Assembly (NCBI RefSeq): GCF_000495795.1
Contig: NZ_AWGD01000009.1
Coordinates: forward strand, 78,810-142,809
Source of the DNA: Asticcacaulis sp. AC460
GTDB taxonomy: Bacteria > Pseudomonadota > Alphaproteobacteria > Caulobacterales > Caulobacteraceae
Direction: 5' to 3'
Length of the DNA: 64,000 nucleotides
The position numbers were made by a program, and so were the translations under genes. Shown here one piece after another: positions 10,667 through 20,675 of the stretch (within the stretch, counting starts at the first letter, position 1; each line of letters opens with the position of its first letter). A model generated the notes under the pieces. That model was not told where the DNA came from. It did not search any database and was given only the letters and a program-made list of their open reading frames with translations.

Positions 10667-11317
10667 TCAAAAGTCGGAGTCGCCGATAAGGCGATCCCGG
10701 ACCGCCATGGCAGCGGCTTCGGCTCTGTTGGCGACGCCCAGCTTCAGGAGAATTGCGCTCACATGATATCGCGCCGTCGGTAGTGAAATATCCATATACC
10801 CGGCAATATCGGCATTGGTGTAGCCCTTGGTCAGCAGGGCGAGAACGCGTCTTTGCTGGACGCCCAGTCCGAACGCCTCAACGGTCCCGGCCGCCACGGG
10901 TTCCGGTGGCGCGCTGTCGTTATCGACCTTGATGACGATTTCGCCGGCATGGACCCGGAATACAGCGTCTGTCAGGTCGGCCGCCGACAGTGTCTTGGCC
11001 AGAAAGCCCCGGCCGCCGGCCGTCATGACTCGCTCAACGGACGCCGGATCGTCGAAGGTGCTCAGGGCAAGGATGCGTGTTTCGGGATAATATTTGCTCA
11101 GGGATTCGATCGCCGCGACGCCGCCCATGCCGCGCATGCGAATGTCCATGATGATGATATCCGGCCGCACTTTCTGACACAGAAAGATTGCCTCTTCGCC
11201 GTTGGCGGCTTCGCCCACGATCTGAAGCCCGGGCTTGGTGCTAATGACCTGGACCAATCCCGCACGAACCACCATGTGGTCGTCGACGATCAGGATTCGA
11301 ATGGTTTCATTTATCAT
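10667..11317 (-). CDS. NarL/FixJ-family response regulator
   Basis: A 216-residue DNA-binding response regulator. The receiver domain occupies about residues 1-125, with acidic pair D12-D13, phospho-acceptor D58 (IIIMDIRM) and a K in FLAKT. The C-terminal LuxR-type helix-turn-helix (about 150-210) contains VLALLTKGYTNADIA and a recognition helix with the RYHVSAILLKL pattern. It starts 9 bp after the stop of the histidine kinase gene on the same strand, so the two form a two-gene operon and almost certainly a cognate pair. The target is not visible; the RTX gene just downstream on the same strand is a positional candidate only. Confidence 0.93.
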   Translation of the reverse strand: MINETIRILIVDDHMVVRAGLVQVISTKPGLQIVGEAANGEEAIFLCQKVRPDIIIMDIRMRGMGGVAAIESLSKYYPETRILALSTFDDPASVERVMTAGGRGFLAKTLSAADLTDAVFRVHAGEIVIKVDNDSAPPEPVAAGTVEAFGLGVQQRRVLALLTKGYTNADIAGYMDISLPTARYHVSAILLKLGVANRAEAAAMAVRDRLIGDSDF

Positions 11318-11326
11318 GGTCGGGCA

Positions 11327-13747
11327 TCATGTTCTTGCGTCATGTTCTGGCAACCAGATCAGGGTCAGGGTCGTGCCTAGGCCGGGGGCGGAGGTGATGT
11401 CAAGTTCGGCGCCGATCCTGTCCGCCCGTTCCCGCATGATCTGCAAACCCAGATGCATTGAACCGACCGCCGAAGGATCGAAACCGCGTCCGTCGTCGCT
11501 GACGTTCAGAAGGGCCTGGGTGCCGAGGCCATCGAAACCTATTCTTACACAGGTCGCGCCAGCATGTTTGGTGATGTTATTGAGGGCTTCCTGCGCAAAG
11601 CGATGAAAGGTCGCATGAACCTCGGCAGGAAGGGCGGCGTCGCCGGAGATATTCAGCTCAACCGTGATGCCGTGCACACTTTCGAAATCACGCGCCAACC
11701 ACTCCAGAGCGGGGCCCAGTGCTCGCTCCGCCGGTCCGGCGGTGCGCAGATCCGTCAGCAGGTTGCGCATTTCCGCCAGGGCGTGCCGGCTCAGCCCGCC
11801 CAGGCGCGACAGGGCCCGTTCACCCGTAGCAGGATCCTGGCGCATCTGGTCGGGCAGACTGTCAGCCAGCATGGCGGCGGAAAAAAGAGTCTGGCTGACC
11901 GTATCGTGCAGATCACCCGATAGACGGAAGCGTTCTTCCAGTCGTGCGTTGCGGGCGGTCATATCGGCAATCTGCCGGGTCCTTTCCGCGACTCGCTGTT
12001 CCAGCGTATCGATCAGGGCCTGCTGGGCTCCTGCCATGTCGTTGAATGCAGTGGTCAGAAAACCGATTTCATCATGGAAGGTTACCGGTACCCGCGTCGC
12101 CAGATCTCCTTTGCGGAAGGCTTCGACGCCCGTCAACAAGCGAATCAGCGGCTGGACCAGATTGCCGCGAAGGAAGGCCGGCAACAGGAGCAGGGTGAGC
12201 AGGACGGCAACCAGCAGGAACCCGGCCACCGGCGCGTAGGCCCGGTCAACATAGCGAAGAAAGTCTAGGTAGTGATCGACCATAAGGCCTTCGCCAGGCG
12301 CTGTGTGGACTGGCAGATTGCGCAAGCCGACGACTTGGACCCGCCCGCCTCCGGGCGTGATACCGACCATCCACGCGCTCAGGTTGGTCAGTGCCAGGTC
12401 GTAGTGCAGGGCCTGCGGCACCTCGGCATAGGACAGGTCGATGGCGCCGTCATGATACAGCGTCATCTGGAAGCTGTAGCGGTTGACCGGATTCATGGTT
12501 TCGGTCAGCCGGTCCCAGGTGACGACGACCTTGCCGTCTTCGGCCCTTGCCGTCAGGCTGCACGCGTCGCAGGGGGCGTCGAACCGGTAACCGCCCAGTT
12601 CTACCGCAACGGGATAGATGCCTGGCTGGCGGCCGTATCGAAACTGCGCCTCGGCCCAGGTGGTGACCCTTTCGAATCCCGCCATGCCGTCTTCGCGCAC
12701 ATAGACGGCATGGTAAGACTTGCCAAAAAAGGGAAAAGCGAACGGCAGACCGATCCGTCCGTTTGCCATGTCAACGGGTACGCCTTCGGTCGCGTCGTAG
12801 TGATAGGGGATAGCGGAAGCCCTGTACCCGCCTTGCCCATCCGGCTCGAAGCGGTAGGTCTGATTTGAACGGATACGATCGTCGCTGCGATAAGCGGCGG
12901 TGTAGGTCGGGGCCATCATCCATGACACCGCGACGATAACAGCCAGAACAATGGTCATGGTTCCGCCGGCAATCTTCACCTGAAACGAACTCTGTTCGGG
13001 CATGTAGTTCAGAAACACCAACGCATAACCTGACAACATGGCGAGCATGATCCACGTGACGGCAATTTCGGTGAAGTCGATGCCGATCACCGAATGGGCA
13101 CGCAGGAAGTACAGCAGGACCTGGACCAGCGGCAGGAGCGCAAACAGGACATAGGCGCGGGCGGCCCAGGCATCGCGGCTCCGGGCCTGCCAAAGCATCA
13201 GCCTGACGCGGTGCAGTCCCACCGCCTGCGAAGTTTCAACGGCGGAAGCGCGAAAGAGCTGGCGTATCATCACCAGCAGGCCCCAGCCTACGCCGGCAAC
13301 GACAGGATAATCCATGTACCCAGGTCGAAACCAGACATCTCCCCGCAGCGTATCAACGAAGCGCCATACGGCAACGACAGCTTCAAGACCGAAAAAGGCC
13401 AGCGAGAGACACTGTACACAACGCGCTTCCCACGGCGCCATCGCAAAGCTTTGCGGAAAGCGGTAAGCAAACTGTATGAAGGCGCAGATGGAAATTGCCC
13501 AGAATGGACTGATCCACGGCAGGGCGTAGGCCATCAGTGAAGGCAAGAGCGCCGACCTCAGGAGGTTCAGGGCGATGATGGGAACCAGGGCTGCTACGGT
13601 CCCGAACAGCCACACCAGAGTTGTCCAGTCCCTGCCTTGGCGCTTGGCCAACAAAACGCGACGCAAAAAATATAGCGATATGGCCAGGCTCAAAGCCAAC
13701 TGCGCCAAGTAGCTGACCGCCGTCGGATTCCACATCAGCCAAGGCAC
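11327..13747 (-). CDS. Membrane sensor histidine kinase (HisKA_3 type)
   Basis: An 806-residue sensor kinase partnered with the adjacent NarL-type regulator. The first third has several hydrophobic helices. A soluble region at about residues 280-500, rich in beta-strand-like sequence, follows a membrane helix and is probably extracytoplasmic. A last transmembrane helix (VAGFLLVAVLLTLLLLPAFL) leads into a HAMP-like segment and a short coiled coil. The phospho-acceptor is H614 in SGDLHDTVSQ, typical of the HisKA_3 class. The ATPase domain shows EALNNITKHA, DDGRGFD and the G2 region GLGTTL. The sensed signal is unknown. The start at 13747 precedes a strongly hydrophobic N-terminus. Confidence 0.93.
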   Translation of the reverse strand: MPWLMWNPTAVSYLAQLALSLAISLYFLRRVLLAKRQGRDWTTLVWLFGTVAALVPIIALNLLRSALLPSLMAYALPWISPFWAISICAFIQFAYRFPQSFAMAPWEARCVQCLSLAFFGLEAVVAVWRFVDTLRGDVWFRPGYMDYPVVAGVGWGLLVMIRQLFRASAVETSQAVGLHRVRLMLWQARSRDAWAARAYVLFALLPLVQVLLYFLRAHSVIGIDFTEIAVTWIMLAMLSGYALVFLNYMPEQSSFQVKIAGGTMTIVLAVIVAVSWMMAPTYTAAYRSDDRIRSNQTYRFEPDGQGGYRASAIPYHYDATEGVPVDMANGRIGLPFAFPFFGKSYHAVYVREDGMAGFERVTTWAEAQFRYGRQPGIYPVAVELGGYRFDAPCDACSLTARAEDGKVVVTWDRLTETMNPVNRYSFQMTLYHDGAIDLSYAEVPQALHYDLALTNLSAWMVGITPGGGRVQVVGLRNLPVHTAPGEGLMVDHYLDFLRYVDRAYAPVAGFLLVAVLLTLLLLPAFLRGNLVQPLIRLLTGVEAFRKGDLATRVPVTFHDEIGFLTTAFNDMAGAQQALIDTLEQRVAERTRQIADMTARNARLEERFRLSGDLHDTVSQTLFSAAMLADSLPDQMRQDPATGERALSRLGGLSRHALAEMRNLLTDLRTAGPAERALGPALEWLARDFESVHGITVELNISGDAALPAEVHATFHRFAQEALNNITKHAGATCVRIGFDGLGTQALLNVSDDGRGFDPSAVGSMHLGLQIMRERADRIGAELDITSAPGLGTTLTLIWLPEHDART

Positions 13748-13892
13748 GCTTCACGGTTTCCCTATCGACCGCTTTTTGACGTCACGGTCTTCCCAGGTAA
13801 GTGGATAACGCCGTATCGCCCGATGTCAAAGGTGATTTTCTTTCGCTGCGTGCCTGGGCTGGCGCGCAACCTCGCTGCATGGCGCGCTCATT

Positions 13893-13930
13893 CCAAACTG
13901 GACGAATCCGGCCAAACTGGACGAATCTGG
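13893..13930. repeat. Tandem 19-bp direct repeat upstream of the esterase gene
   Basis: Two abutting copies of CCAAACTGGACGAATCYGG, differing at one base (C at 13909, T at 13928). They lie 52 bp upstream of the esterase ATG, in the divergent promoter region shared with the histidine kinase. An activator or repressor operator is the simplest reading, but no protein is assigned. Confidence 0.6.
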
Positions 13931-13981
13931 TTCATCGGCGCATAAATCAAATCAAAATAACAAATCTTACGGGGATGTTTC

Positions 13982-15073
13982 ATGCCTATCGATCGTCGCG
14001 CCTTCGCCCTGTCCGCGGCCGCCACCCTGGTCGGGTCACCTGCCTTGGCGCGAAGCAAAAAGACCAGTGCGCCCGAGCCCCTGGTGCTGACGGCGCGCAG
14101 CCCGCAACTGCAATGGGAAGGCCGTACGGCGGACATGCCTGACGGCGTGGTGCGCGCTGGCTTCCCAGGGGTGGAGTTGCGGCTGCACTTCGAGGCCGCA
14201 AAGCTGGTTCTGAAAACCTCGGCCTCAAGCGACAATGTCTATCTTGACATCTGGACGGATGGCGGGCCGGTGCGGACCGTGCATCTTGCCAAGGGGGCGC
14301 AGGACCTGGTCGTCTTCGAAGGTCCTGCCGGCGAGCACAATGTCCGCATTCTGCGCCGTAACGAAAGCTGGCAGGGCGTGTGGGATGTGTCGGGCGCATC
14401 GATCGACGCAGGGCGGTTTCTCGATCCGGCGCCGTTGCCGGCAAAGAAGATCATGCTGATCGGCGATTCCATCACCTGCGGCGAGGCCAGCGATGTCCCA
14501 TTGGACGATACGCGCAACGACATTGCCTTCGCCAATGCCGGCAAGGCCTACGGCAAGGTTTTGGCGGCGAAGTTGGGGGCGCAGTGCCATCTGGTGTCGT
14601 GCGGCGGACGTGGCCTGATCCGCGACTGGCAGGGCATCCGCAGCGGGGTCAATGTGCCGCAGTTCTACGAACGCGCCGCGCCGGACGAAAACCAGCTCTG
14701 GAACCATCAGGGCTGGATCCCCGATGCGGTCGGTATCTGTCTGGGGACCAACGATTTCAGCCAAGGCATCCCCGACCAGACCGACTTCGTCCAGGCCTAT
14801 GTCGAGTTCGTCGAAAAGATCCGCCGGGACGCCCCGAACGCCCATATCTTCGTGATCAATTCACCCATGCTGGGTGATGGGGGCATCCCGAAATTGTCCG
14901 CCTGCAACGCCTATCTCGACGAGGCGGTCAACCGGCTGAACTCGCCGAAGGTCACGCGTGCCAGGATCGGCCATTATCCGGGCCGGCCGGTCAACGCTCA
15001 TCCGATCGCCGCGGAACATGCTGCCATGGCGGCCGAACTGGAGCCCTTGTTCCGCGATGCGCTGGCCTCCTGA
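13982..15073 (+). CDS. Exported SGNH/GDSL hydrolase, CE2-like carbohydrate esterase
   Basis: A 363-residue probable deacetylase of acetylated polysaccharide. The N-terminus DRRAFALSAAATLVGSPALA looks like a signal peptide with paired arginines (possibly Tat). About residues 30-150 resemble the jelly-roll domain found ahead of SGNH domains in CE2 esterases. The SGNH domain follows, with block I IGDSITCGEA (nucleophile Ser), a Gly in CGGRGL, the Asn-containing GTNDFSQG and a C-terminal His in VNAHPIAAEH. The CE2 assignment is by domain order and motifs; the substrate is inferred. It is monocistronic, downstream of a 19-bp tandem repeat that may be its operator. Confidence 0.85.
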   Translation: MPIDRRAFALSAAATLVGSPALARSKKTSAPEPLVLTARSPQLQWEGRTADMPDGVVRAGFPGVELRLHFEAAKLVLKTSASSDNVYLDIWTDGGPVRTVHLAKGAQDLVVFEGPAGEHNVRILRRNESWQGVWDVSGASIDAGRFLDPAPLPAKKIMLIGDSITCGEASDVPLDDTRNDIAFANAGKAYGKVLAAKLGAQCHLVSCGGRGLIRDWQGIRSGVNVPQFYERAAPDENQLWNHQGWIPDAVGICLGTNDFSQGIPDQTDFVQAYVEFVEKIRRDAPNAHIFVINSPMLGDGGIPKLSACNAYLDEAVNRLNSPKVTRARIGHYPGRPVNAHPIAAEHAAMAAELEPLFRDALAS

Positions 15074-15194
15074 CCGCGTCCTCACGATTGAATCACGATC
15101 GCGCCGAATGGCTTTTCTATTAACAAATTTACCGTTATAAGTTTTCGGTAAGTTCTGAGGGCTGGTCATTTTTCTCATTTCGGATGCCTGTAAC

Positions 15195-16979
15195 GTGAAA
15201 CTGAGTTCGGTTCGTTTGCCCTCCTATGCCGTCCTTACGGCTGCCCTGGTCCTGGGTTCCTTTGCCTTTACCGCCGATGCGCGCCCCATCTTCGCCGATG
15301 CCCGCCGTCAACTGGGCGGCGACGTAAGTCCCTATGCCCACTTCCTGGTCGGGCGCTATGCCATGAACCAGGGCGATATCGGCACGGCCGCCGACGCCCT
15401 GGGCGCGGCGGCGCTCAGCGATCCTCAAAACGTCGAGTTGCAAGAAAAAGCCTTCCTGGTCGGTATCCTCAACGGCAATATCGACCAGGCCTCCCTCCTG
15501 GCGCCAGGCGTGACGGCGACCTCGGACACCAGCCGCTTCATGGTGCCGCTGATCGGCGCCGTGACGGCCGTCAAGGCTGGCAAGGCGCCGGTAGCCCGGA
15601 AAAACATCTACGCTGCCCTGGCCGTCAACAGCGATGGCCGTGCGGCCGTGCTGCTGAAGCCCTACATCCAGGCCATGAACGGTGACTGGAAAGGCGCCGT
15701 CGACACATCGGGCGATGGCGCCCTGGGCAGCGGTGACCGCGACAAGCTGCTGATCATGCTGGTCCAGGCCGAGCGCGCCCGCATCCATGAACTGCGCGGC
15801 CGCAACAAGGACGCCGAAACCATCTACACCTCGCTGTATCAGCCTGGCGCGGCGGCCTTCCTGTTCGGGCCGGACTATGCCGGTTTCCTGGAGCGCCGCG
15901 GCCGTAAGGCCGACGCCCGCGCTGTCTGGACCGAGGTCGCCGCTCAAACGAACGACCCCACGGCCGTCCAGGCCATCCAGCGCATCGATGGCGCCAACTA
16001 CGCCAAGCCGCCCCTGCCGGACCTGAGGCAGAGCATGGCCCAGGCCCTGTTCCTGGCCGCGACCATATCCTTCAGCGAGCGCGATTCCGAAATGGCTCTG
16101 GCGACGCTTCGCCTGTCGCTGCACCTGGATGAAACACCGGAACGCAGCCGCATTCTTCTGGGCCAGATTCAGCTGGAACTGCGTGACCCAGGTGCGGCTG
16201 ACCTCGCCTGGGCCAGCGTCCCGGTCAATTCCGCCTACGCCAACGAAGCCACCCTGCGCCGCATCTGGAATCTGCGTTCCAAGGGCGACAGCGCGGCCGC
16301 GCTCAACCTTGCTGACCAGGCCTTGGCGCGGGATCCGAACCATCTCGGTCTGGTCATGGAAAAGGCCTCGCTTCTGAACGAACGCCACGACGTCACCGGT
16401 GCCCTTGAGCTGTTGAACGGGCGCATCGCCCGTGTCGGCAGCGACGACTTCACCTGGCAGACCTGGTTCCTGCAAGCCATGCTGTATGATTCTGCCGATC
16501 AGTGGGACAAGGCCGAGGAAGCGATCAACAAGGCGCGCGCCCTGAATGGCTCGCGGCCGGAGGTTCTCAACTTCCTGGGTTACGGCTGGATCAATCGCGG
16601 CGACAAGGTCGCGGAAGGCATTGAACTGGTCCGCCAGGCCCTGGCGCTGAACCCGAAGTCCGGCGCCATGCTCGATTCGTTGGGCTGGGGGTATTACAAA
16701 CAGGGCAATTACGACCAGGCCCTGATCTATATCGAACAGGCTGTCCAACTGGCGCCATCCGATGCCGAGATCAACGAGCATCTGGGCGATGTCTACCTGG
16801 CCCTGGGTCGCGATGTCGAAGCGACCTATGAGTGGCAACGCGTGCTGACCCTGGGCGCCAGCGACAAGCAGGCGGCTTCGGTGCAGAAGAAACTCGACGC
16901 CCAGGCAGCGGTCGCGGCCGCCGGCAACACCGTCAAGGTCACCGCGCTGAACGAAACGGCCGCTTCGTCGCAACGATGA
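15195..16979 (+). CDS. Exported TPR-repeat protein
   Basis: A 594-residue tetratricopeptide protein with a cleavable signal peptide (residues 1-29, ending near FTADA). TPR motifs are scattered through the protein and are clearest at about residues 440-570 (EVLNFLGYGWINRG, AMLDSLGWGYYKQG, EINEHLGDVYLALG). Such proteins act as periplasmic or outer-membrane scaffolds; the partner is unknown. It starts with GTG at 15195. Its stop overlaps the ispE start in the arrangement ATGA, so ispE translation is probably coupled to it. This TPR-ispE pairing is common in alphaproteobacteria as far as I recall. Confidence 0.9.
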   Translation: MKLSSVRLPSYAVLTAALVLGSFAFTADARPIFADARRQLGGDVSPYAHFLVGRYAMNQGDIGTAADALGAAALSDPQNVELQEKAFLVGILNGNIDQASLLAPGVTATSDTSRFMVPLIGAVTAVKAGKAPVARKNIYAALAVNSDGRAAVLLKPYIQAMNGDWKGAVDTSGDGALGSGDRDKLLIMLVQAERARIHELRGRNKDAETIYTSLYQPGAAAFLFGPDYAGFLERRGRKADARAVWTEVAAQTNDPTAVQAIQRIDGANYAKPPLPDLRQSMAQALFLAATISFSERDSEMALATLRLSLHLDETPERSRILLGQIQLELRDPGAADLAWASVPVNSAYANEATLRRIWNLRSKGDSAAALNLADQALARDPNHLGLVMEKASLLNERHDVTGALELLNGRIARVGSDDFTWQTWFLQAMLYDSADQWDKAEEAINKARALNGSRPEVLNFLGYGWINRGDKVAEGIELVRQALALNPKSGAMLDSLGWGYYKQGNYDQALIYIEQAVQLAPSDAEINEHLGDVYLALGRDVEATYEWQRVLTLGASDKQAASVQKKLDAQAAVAAAGNTVKVTALNETAASSQR

Positions 16980-17824
16980 TCCGGTCACGCCTGGCGCCGG
17001 CCAAGGTCAATCTGTACCTGCACGTGGCGGCGCCTGATGCGCGCCGATATCACCCGCTGCAAAGCCTGGTCATGTTCGCCGACATCGGGGACGAGGTCAC
17101 GCTGACCGGGCAGGGTGGCCTGACGATCGACGGGCCATTCGGCGATGGTCTGAGCACGGGCGAGGACAATCTGATCGTGAAAGCTGTCCGCCGTTTCGAG
17201 GCGGCTACGAGCGTGACGGTCGATACCGGCCTGCATCTGACCAAGAACCTGCCGGTAGCTTCGGGCCTGGGTGGCGGCAGCGCCGATGCCGGCGCGGCGC
17301 TACACCTGCTGCGCTGTGCGTTCGCGCCGGACATGCCGGATAGAGACCTGGAAGCCATCGCCGCCACGATCGGCGCCGATGGCGTCATGTGTCTGTGGAA
17401 TAGATCAGCCTTTGCAGAAGGTTATGGCGAAATCCTCAGACCGGTTGTGATGCCGCAACTGCCCGGCGTCCTGATCAATCCGATGGTCGAATGCTCCACC
17501 GCAGCCGTTTACAACGGCTTCGATCATCTGGCGCGGTTCGATGAGATCGAAGCCAAGGCCCTGTTTGATGGGGCCGAAGATGTCGTTGCCACTTTGCGCC
17601 ACACCCGCAACGATCTGGAGCCCGCGGCGATTCGCCTGCAACCCGTTATCGCCGATATCCTGACCAGCCTGGATGCGCAGCCGCAAACCTTGTTGGCGCG
17701 GATGTCCGGTTCGGGGGCCACTTGTTTCGCCCTGTGCGCCACCTCGGAGGCGGCGGAGATTTTAAGCCGCCGGATGCAGGCACTTTGGCCGACCGCCTGG
17801 GTGCGGGCGTGCACCCTGCGTTGA
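16976..17824 (+). CDS. ispE: 4-diphosphocytidyl-2-C-methyl-D-erythritol kinase
   Basis: A GHMP-family kinase that phosphorylates CDP-methylerythritol in the non-mevalonate isoprenoid pathway. The 282-residue protein begins SRLAPAKVNLYLHV, the family N-terminal motif with the conserved Lys. The ATP-binding loop is PVASGLGGGSADAGAAL (about residue 95). The C-terminal GHMP motif is MSGSGATCFAL. The ATG at 16976 overlaps the upstream TPR stop; an upstream in-frame extension would run inside the TPR gene and has no family counterpart. The 3' end overlaps a convergent small gene by 63 bp. Confidence 0.97.
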   Translation: MIRSRLAPAKVNLYLHVAAPDARRYHPLQSLVMFADIGDEVTLTGQGGLTIDGPFGDGLSTGEDNLIVKAVRRFEAATSVTVDTGLHLTKNLPVASGLGGGSADAGAALHLLRCAFAPDMPDRDLEAIAATIGADGVMCLWNRSAFAEGYGEILRPVVMPQLPGVLINPMVECSTAAVYNGFDHLARFDEIEAKALFDGAEDVVATLRHTRNDLEPAAIRLQPVIADILTSLDAQPQTLLARMSGSGATCFALCATSEAAEILSRRMQALWPTAWVRACTLR

Positions 17825-18229
17825 GGCCGCTGGCCGTTTCGAGCGCATGGCCATTTCGACCCTGACCTCCGGGTCGTTGAGGAATTTGCGGTAAGCCACC
17901 GAATCCATCGGATAGAGCGCGATCTTGCCGGAACTGTTGTAATGGGCGCCGAAACCGTACTGCTTGGTGAGGGGCGACGCCCGCATGCACGGATGGCCCT
18001 TGGAGAAGAAGGCCGCGCGGTGCAGGTCGCGCTGCTCGTCAGGCACCCCGTTGCGGCGGCAGAAGACTTCGAAGTTGAAACTGTCGAGATCGTATTCGTA
18101 AGGATGTTCGCCCAGCAGGTCGTAATGCAGGCGCGCCAGCGATGGTCCGCCGTCCTTAGCCGGTGGAATCGATCCCTGCGTCGCCCTGGTGTCGTCGGCG
18201 ACGACGATGAACGTATTGGTAATCTTCAT
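17762..18229 (-). CDS. Small conserved protein resembling DUF6157
   Basis: A 155-residue cytoplasmic protein beginning KITNTFIVVADD, with RATQGSIPPAK, HYDLLGEHPYEYDLDSF and SPLTKQYGFGAHYNSSGKIALYPMDS. These features resemble, from memory, a family annotated DUF6157; no function is known. The core is about 130 residues. The last 21 residues and the stop are encoded in DNA that is also the antisense of the ispE 3' end, giving a basic, proline-rich tail. It has its own start about 95 bp from the AmpG-like gene stop. The domain name is my recollection, not a search result. Confidence 0.75.
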   Translation of the reverse strand: MKITNTFIVVADDTRATQGSIPPAKDGGPSLARLHYDLLGEHPYEYDLDSFNFEVFCRRNGVPDEQRDLHRAAFFSKGHPCMRASPLTKQYGFGAHYNSSGKIALYPMDSVAYRKFLNDPEVRVEMAMRSKRPAASTQGARPHPGGRPKCLHPAA

Positions 18230-18324
18230 GGCACTTAATCCCTGTAATCCTTGAGATTTTTACGCCGGACTGCGCCGGGTTTTGCGTCATAAAACACCCG
18301 GACGACGTAAAGATACCATAGGAA

Positions 18325-19638
18325 TCAGCGCGTGGCGAAGGCCCCTTTTTGTCGCAGGACGAGGCATAGAATCACGGTCGGAATCGCGAACGCCGCGGTG
18401 CTCAGGAAGAAGGCCGAATAGGCGTTGAACAGCCCCAGAGTCGGCGTCAGCACGTCGACCGCCATGCCGGTAAAACCTTTCAGAATTTTGCCGGTCAAAG
18501 CCGCCACGCTGTACATCAGGGCGTAGTGGGTGAGGGTGTGGTCGCGGCCAGTCATCCGCGTCATGAAGGCGACCCAGGCGGTCTCGGCGATACCGTTGGA
18601 AAAATTGTCAGCGACCAGGGTGAAGGCGAACACACCCAGGTTACCATGGGCCACCGCCATCCACGAAAAGCAGATATTGGACACCGGTCCGATCACGGCG
18701 CCCAGGATAAAGGCGCGCTGCAAGCCCAGCACCAGCAGGCAGGCGCCACCGGCGGCGATCCCCAGCAAGGACGCCCACAACCCGACTCCGGCGCGCATGG
18801 CGGCGATGGCGTCCGGGTCGATGCCGGTATCGGCATACATGGTTCCCGCCATATTGGTCAGGTAGTCGGGCAGGCGGTAAAGCGCCAGGGTCAGCAGAAT
18901 CAGCCCCGCCGTACCCTTGTGTTCCTTGAAAAAGCTGACGAAGGGATCGACGACCAGTTCGCGAAAATTGCGGACCTGAGTTTTCACCTGAAGTTCGGCT
19001 TCGGTGCGATGGGCGAACAAGGTGGCGGCGATGCCGACCACCAGCAGGCAGGCGATGGCGGCGTAGGAGATGGGCCAGCCGACGCGCTTGGACAGGACCA
19101 GGATCAGGGAATCGGTGATCAGGATGCCGGCGCGCCAGCCATAGGCCCAGAAGGCGGGGTTCAACGCTTGATCGGCCTCGTTTTGGGTTTGCTCGACCCG
19201 CCAGGCATCGACGGCGATCTCCTGCGACGCGGCGGCAAAGGCCAGGAACAGCATGGCCGCGATGAAGACCCACAGGTGCTGCGGTCCGATAACCGCCATC
19301 AAAACCAACCCGGCCGCGACACCCAACTGGCTGAGCAGCATATAGCTGCGTCGTTGCCCCAGCCAGTCATAGAGAAACGGAATGCGCGCCTTGTCCATCC
19401 ATGGCGCCCAAAGGAATTTCAGCCCGTAAATGATACTGACCCAGCCGACAAAACCGATAACCGTCAACGAGATACCGTGGCTTCTTAACCAGAAGTTCAA
19501 GGTGCCGCCCATCAGCAGGACGGGCAGGGCGCACGAGAATCCGAGGCCCAGCAAGGTCCATGTCGTGGGCCGTTTCAGCGCCGTCGCGACGTGGTCGAGG
19601 CGCGTTTTCAGGCTGGGTTTGACGTCGGCATCGGTCAT
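18325..19638 (-). CDS. AmpG-like MFS permease
   Basis: A 437-residue inner-membrane transporter with about 12 hydrophobic helices. The opening [23 protein letters not shown] and [11 protein letters not shown] motifs are typical of AmpG/muropeptide permease relatives, which import anhydro-muropeptides during peptidoglycan recycling. The ATG at 19638 ([11 protein letters not shown]) is preferred over a longer in-frame extension of poor similarity. An AAGGAG lies about 17 bases upstream, a little far. It diverges from glyQ with about 115 bp between starts. Substrate specificity is inferred from family resemblance only. Confidence 0.85.
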   Translation of the reverse strand: MTDADVKPSLKTRLDHVATALKRPTTWTLLGLGFSCALPVLLMGGTLNFWLRSHGISLTVIGFVGWVSIIYGLKFLWAPWMDKARIPFLYDWLGQRRSYMLLSQLGVAAGLVLMAVIGPQHLWVFIAAMLFLAFAAASQEIAVDAWRVEQTQNEADQALNPAFWAYGWRAGILITDSLILVLSKRVGWPISYAAIACLLVVGIAATLFAHRTEAELQVKTQVRNFRELVVDPFVSFFKEHKGTAGLILLTLALYRLPDYLTNMAGTMYADTGIDPDAIAAMRAGVGLWASLLGIAAGGACLLVLGLQRAFILGAVIGPVSNICFSWMAVAHGNLGVFAFTLVADNFSNGIAETAWVAFMTRMTGRDHTLTHYALMYSVAALTGKILKGFTGMAVDVLTPTLGLFNAYSAFFLSTAAFAIPTVILCLVLRQKGAFATR

Positions 19639-19754
19639 GGAGCCATGAAAGACGGATTCTCCTTTTGCGGACAGCAAATTTACCGGGTTTTTGGCTTGCG
19701 GCTCAGGAGGCGTCCCTCTATGTTCGCGCCACATTTTCAGGCGATTTCAACACC

Positions 19755-20675
19755 ATGGCCGACTCCGCAAAAGAGCCCTTATCCTTCCAGGACCTGATCC
19801 TGACCCTGCATCATTACTGGTCCGAACAGGGGTGCGTCATCCTGCAACCCTATGATGTCGAGGTCGGCGCCGGTACATTGCATCCGGCCACCGTCCTGCG
19901 CGCCCTGGGTTCCAAGCCGTGGAACTGCGCCTATGTCCAGCCGTCGCGCCGTCCGGTCGATGGCCGCTATGCCGAAAACCCCAATCGGCTGCAGCACTAT
20001 TACCAGTACCAGGTCATCCTGAAACCCAATCCGGAGAACCTGCAGGACCTCTATCTCGGTTCGCTGAAGGCGATCGGCCTGGACGTCAACCTGCACGACA
20101 TCCGCTTTGTCGAGGACGACTGGGAAAACCCGACGGTCGGGGCCTGGGGTCTGGGCTGGGAAGTGTGGTGCGACGGCATGGAAGTCACCCAGTACACCTA
20201 TTTCCAGGGCGTCGGCGGCATCGAGGTCGATGTTGTGTCGGGCGAACTGACCTACGGGCTGGAACGCCTCTGCATGTATCTGCAGAATGTCGACAATGTC
20301 TATGACCTGAAGTTCAACAAGGCCGGCGTCACATACGGCGACGTCTTCCGTGAGCAGGAGCGCCAGTTCTCGGCCTTCAACTTCGAAGCGTCGGATGTCG
20401 CCACCCTGAAGCGCCAGTTCGAGGACATGGAACGCAACGTCACCCGCATCCTCAATACGCCGAACAGCCTGGGCTATCCCCTGGTCCTGCCGGCCTATGA
20501 CCATGTGCTGAAGGCGTCGCACCTGTTCAACCTGATGGATGCGCGCGGCGCCATCGCCGTGGCGGAGCGCCAGTCCTATATCGGTCGCATCCGTGATCTG
20601 TGTAAGGCCTGCGCCCAGGAATGGGCGCGTCAGGAAGAAGCGGGCGTCGCCCAGACTGCGCGGGGGACGATCTGA
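19755..20675 (+). CDS. glyQ: Glycine-tRNA ligase alpha subunit
   Basis: Catalytic subunit of the alpha2-beta2 bacterial glycyl-tRNA synthetase. The 306-residue sequence starts [21 protein letters not shown] and contains [16 protein letters not shown] and [22 protein letters not shown] sequence (here YAENPNR), both diagnostic. ATG 19755 is chosen by family length; an upstream in-frame ATG at 19665 would add 30 residues with no counterpart. Its TGA shares one base with the glyS ATG, so the two subunits are translationally coupled. Confidence 0.97.
   Translation: MADSAKEPLSFQDLILTLHHYWSEQGCVILQPYDVEVGAGTLHPATVLRALGSKPWNCAYVQPSRRPVDGRYAENPNRLQHYYQYQVILKPNPENLQDLYLGSLKAIGLDVNLHDIRFVEDDWENPTVGAWGLGWEVWCDGMEVTQYTYFQGVGGIEVDVVSGELTYGLERLCMYLQNVDNVYDLKFNKAGVTYGDVFREQERQFSAFNFEASDVATLKRQFEDMERNVTRILNTPNSLGYPLVLPAYDHVLKASHLFNLMDARGAIAVAERQSYIGRIRDLCKACAQEWARQEEAGVAQTARGTI

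Noticed and set aside
13740..13981. CRISPR array suggested by the tandem 19-bp units
   Set aside because: Only two copies, no spacers between them, and no cas genes in the window.
15135..16988. 617-codon open reading frame antisense to the exported TPR gene
   Set aside because: Opposite a gene with signal peptide and TPR motifs, no ribosome-binding site or domain of its own.
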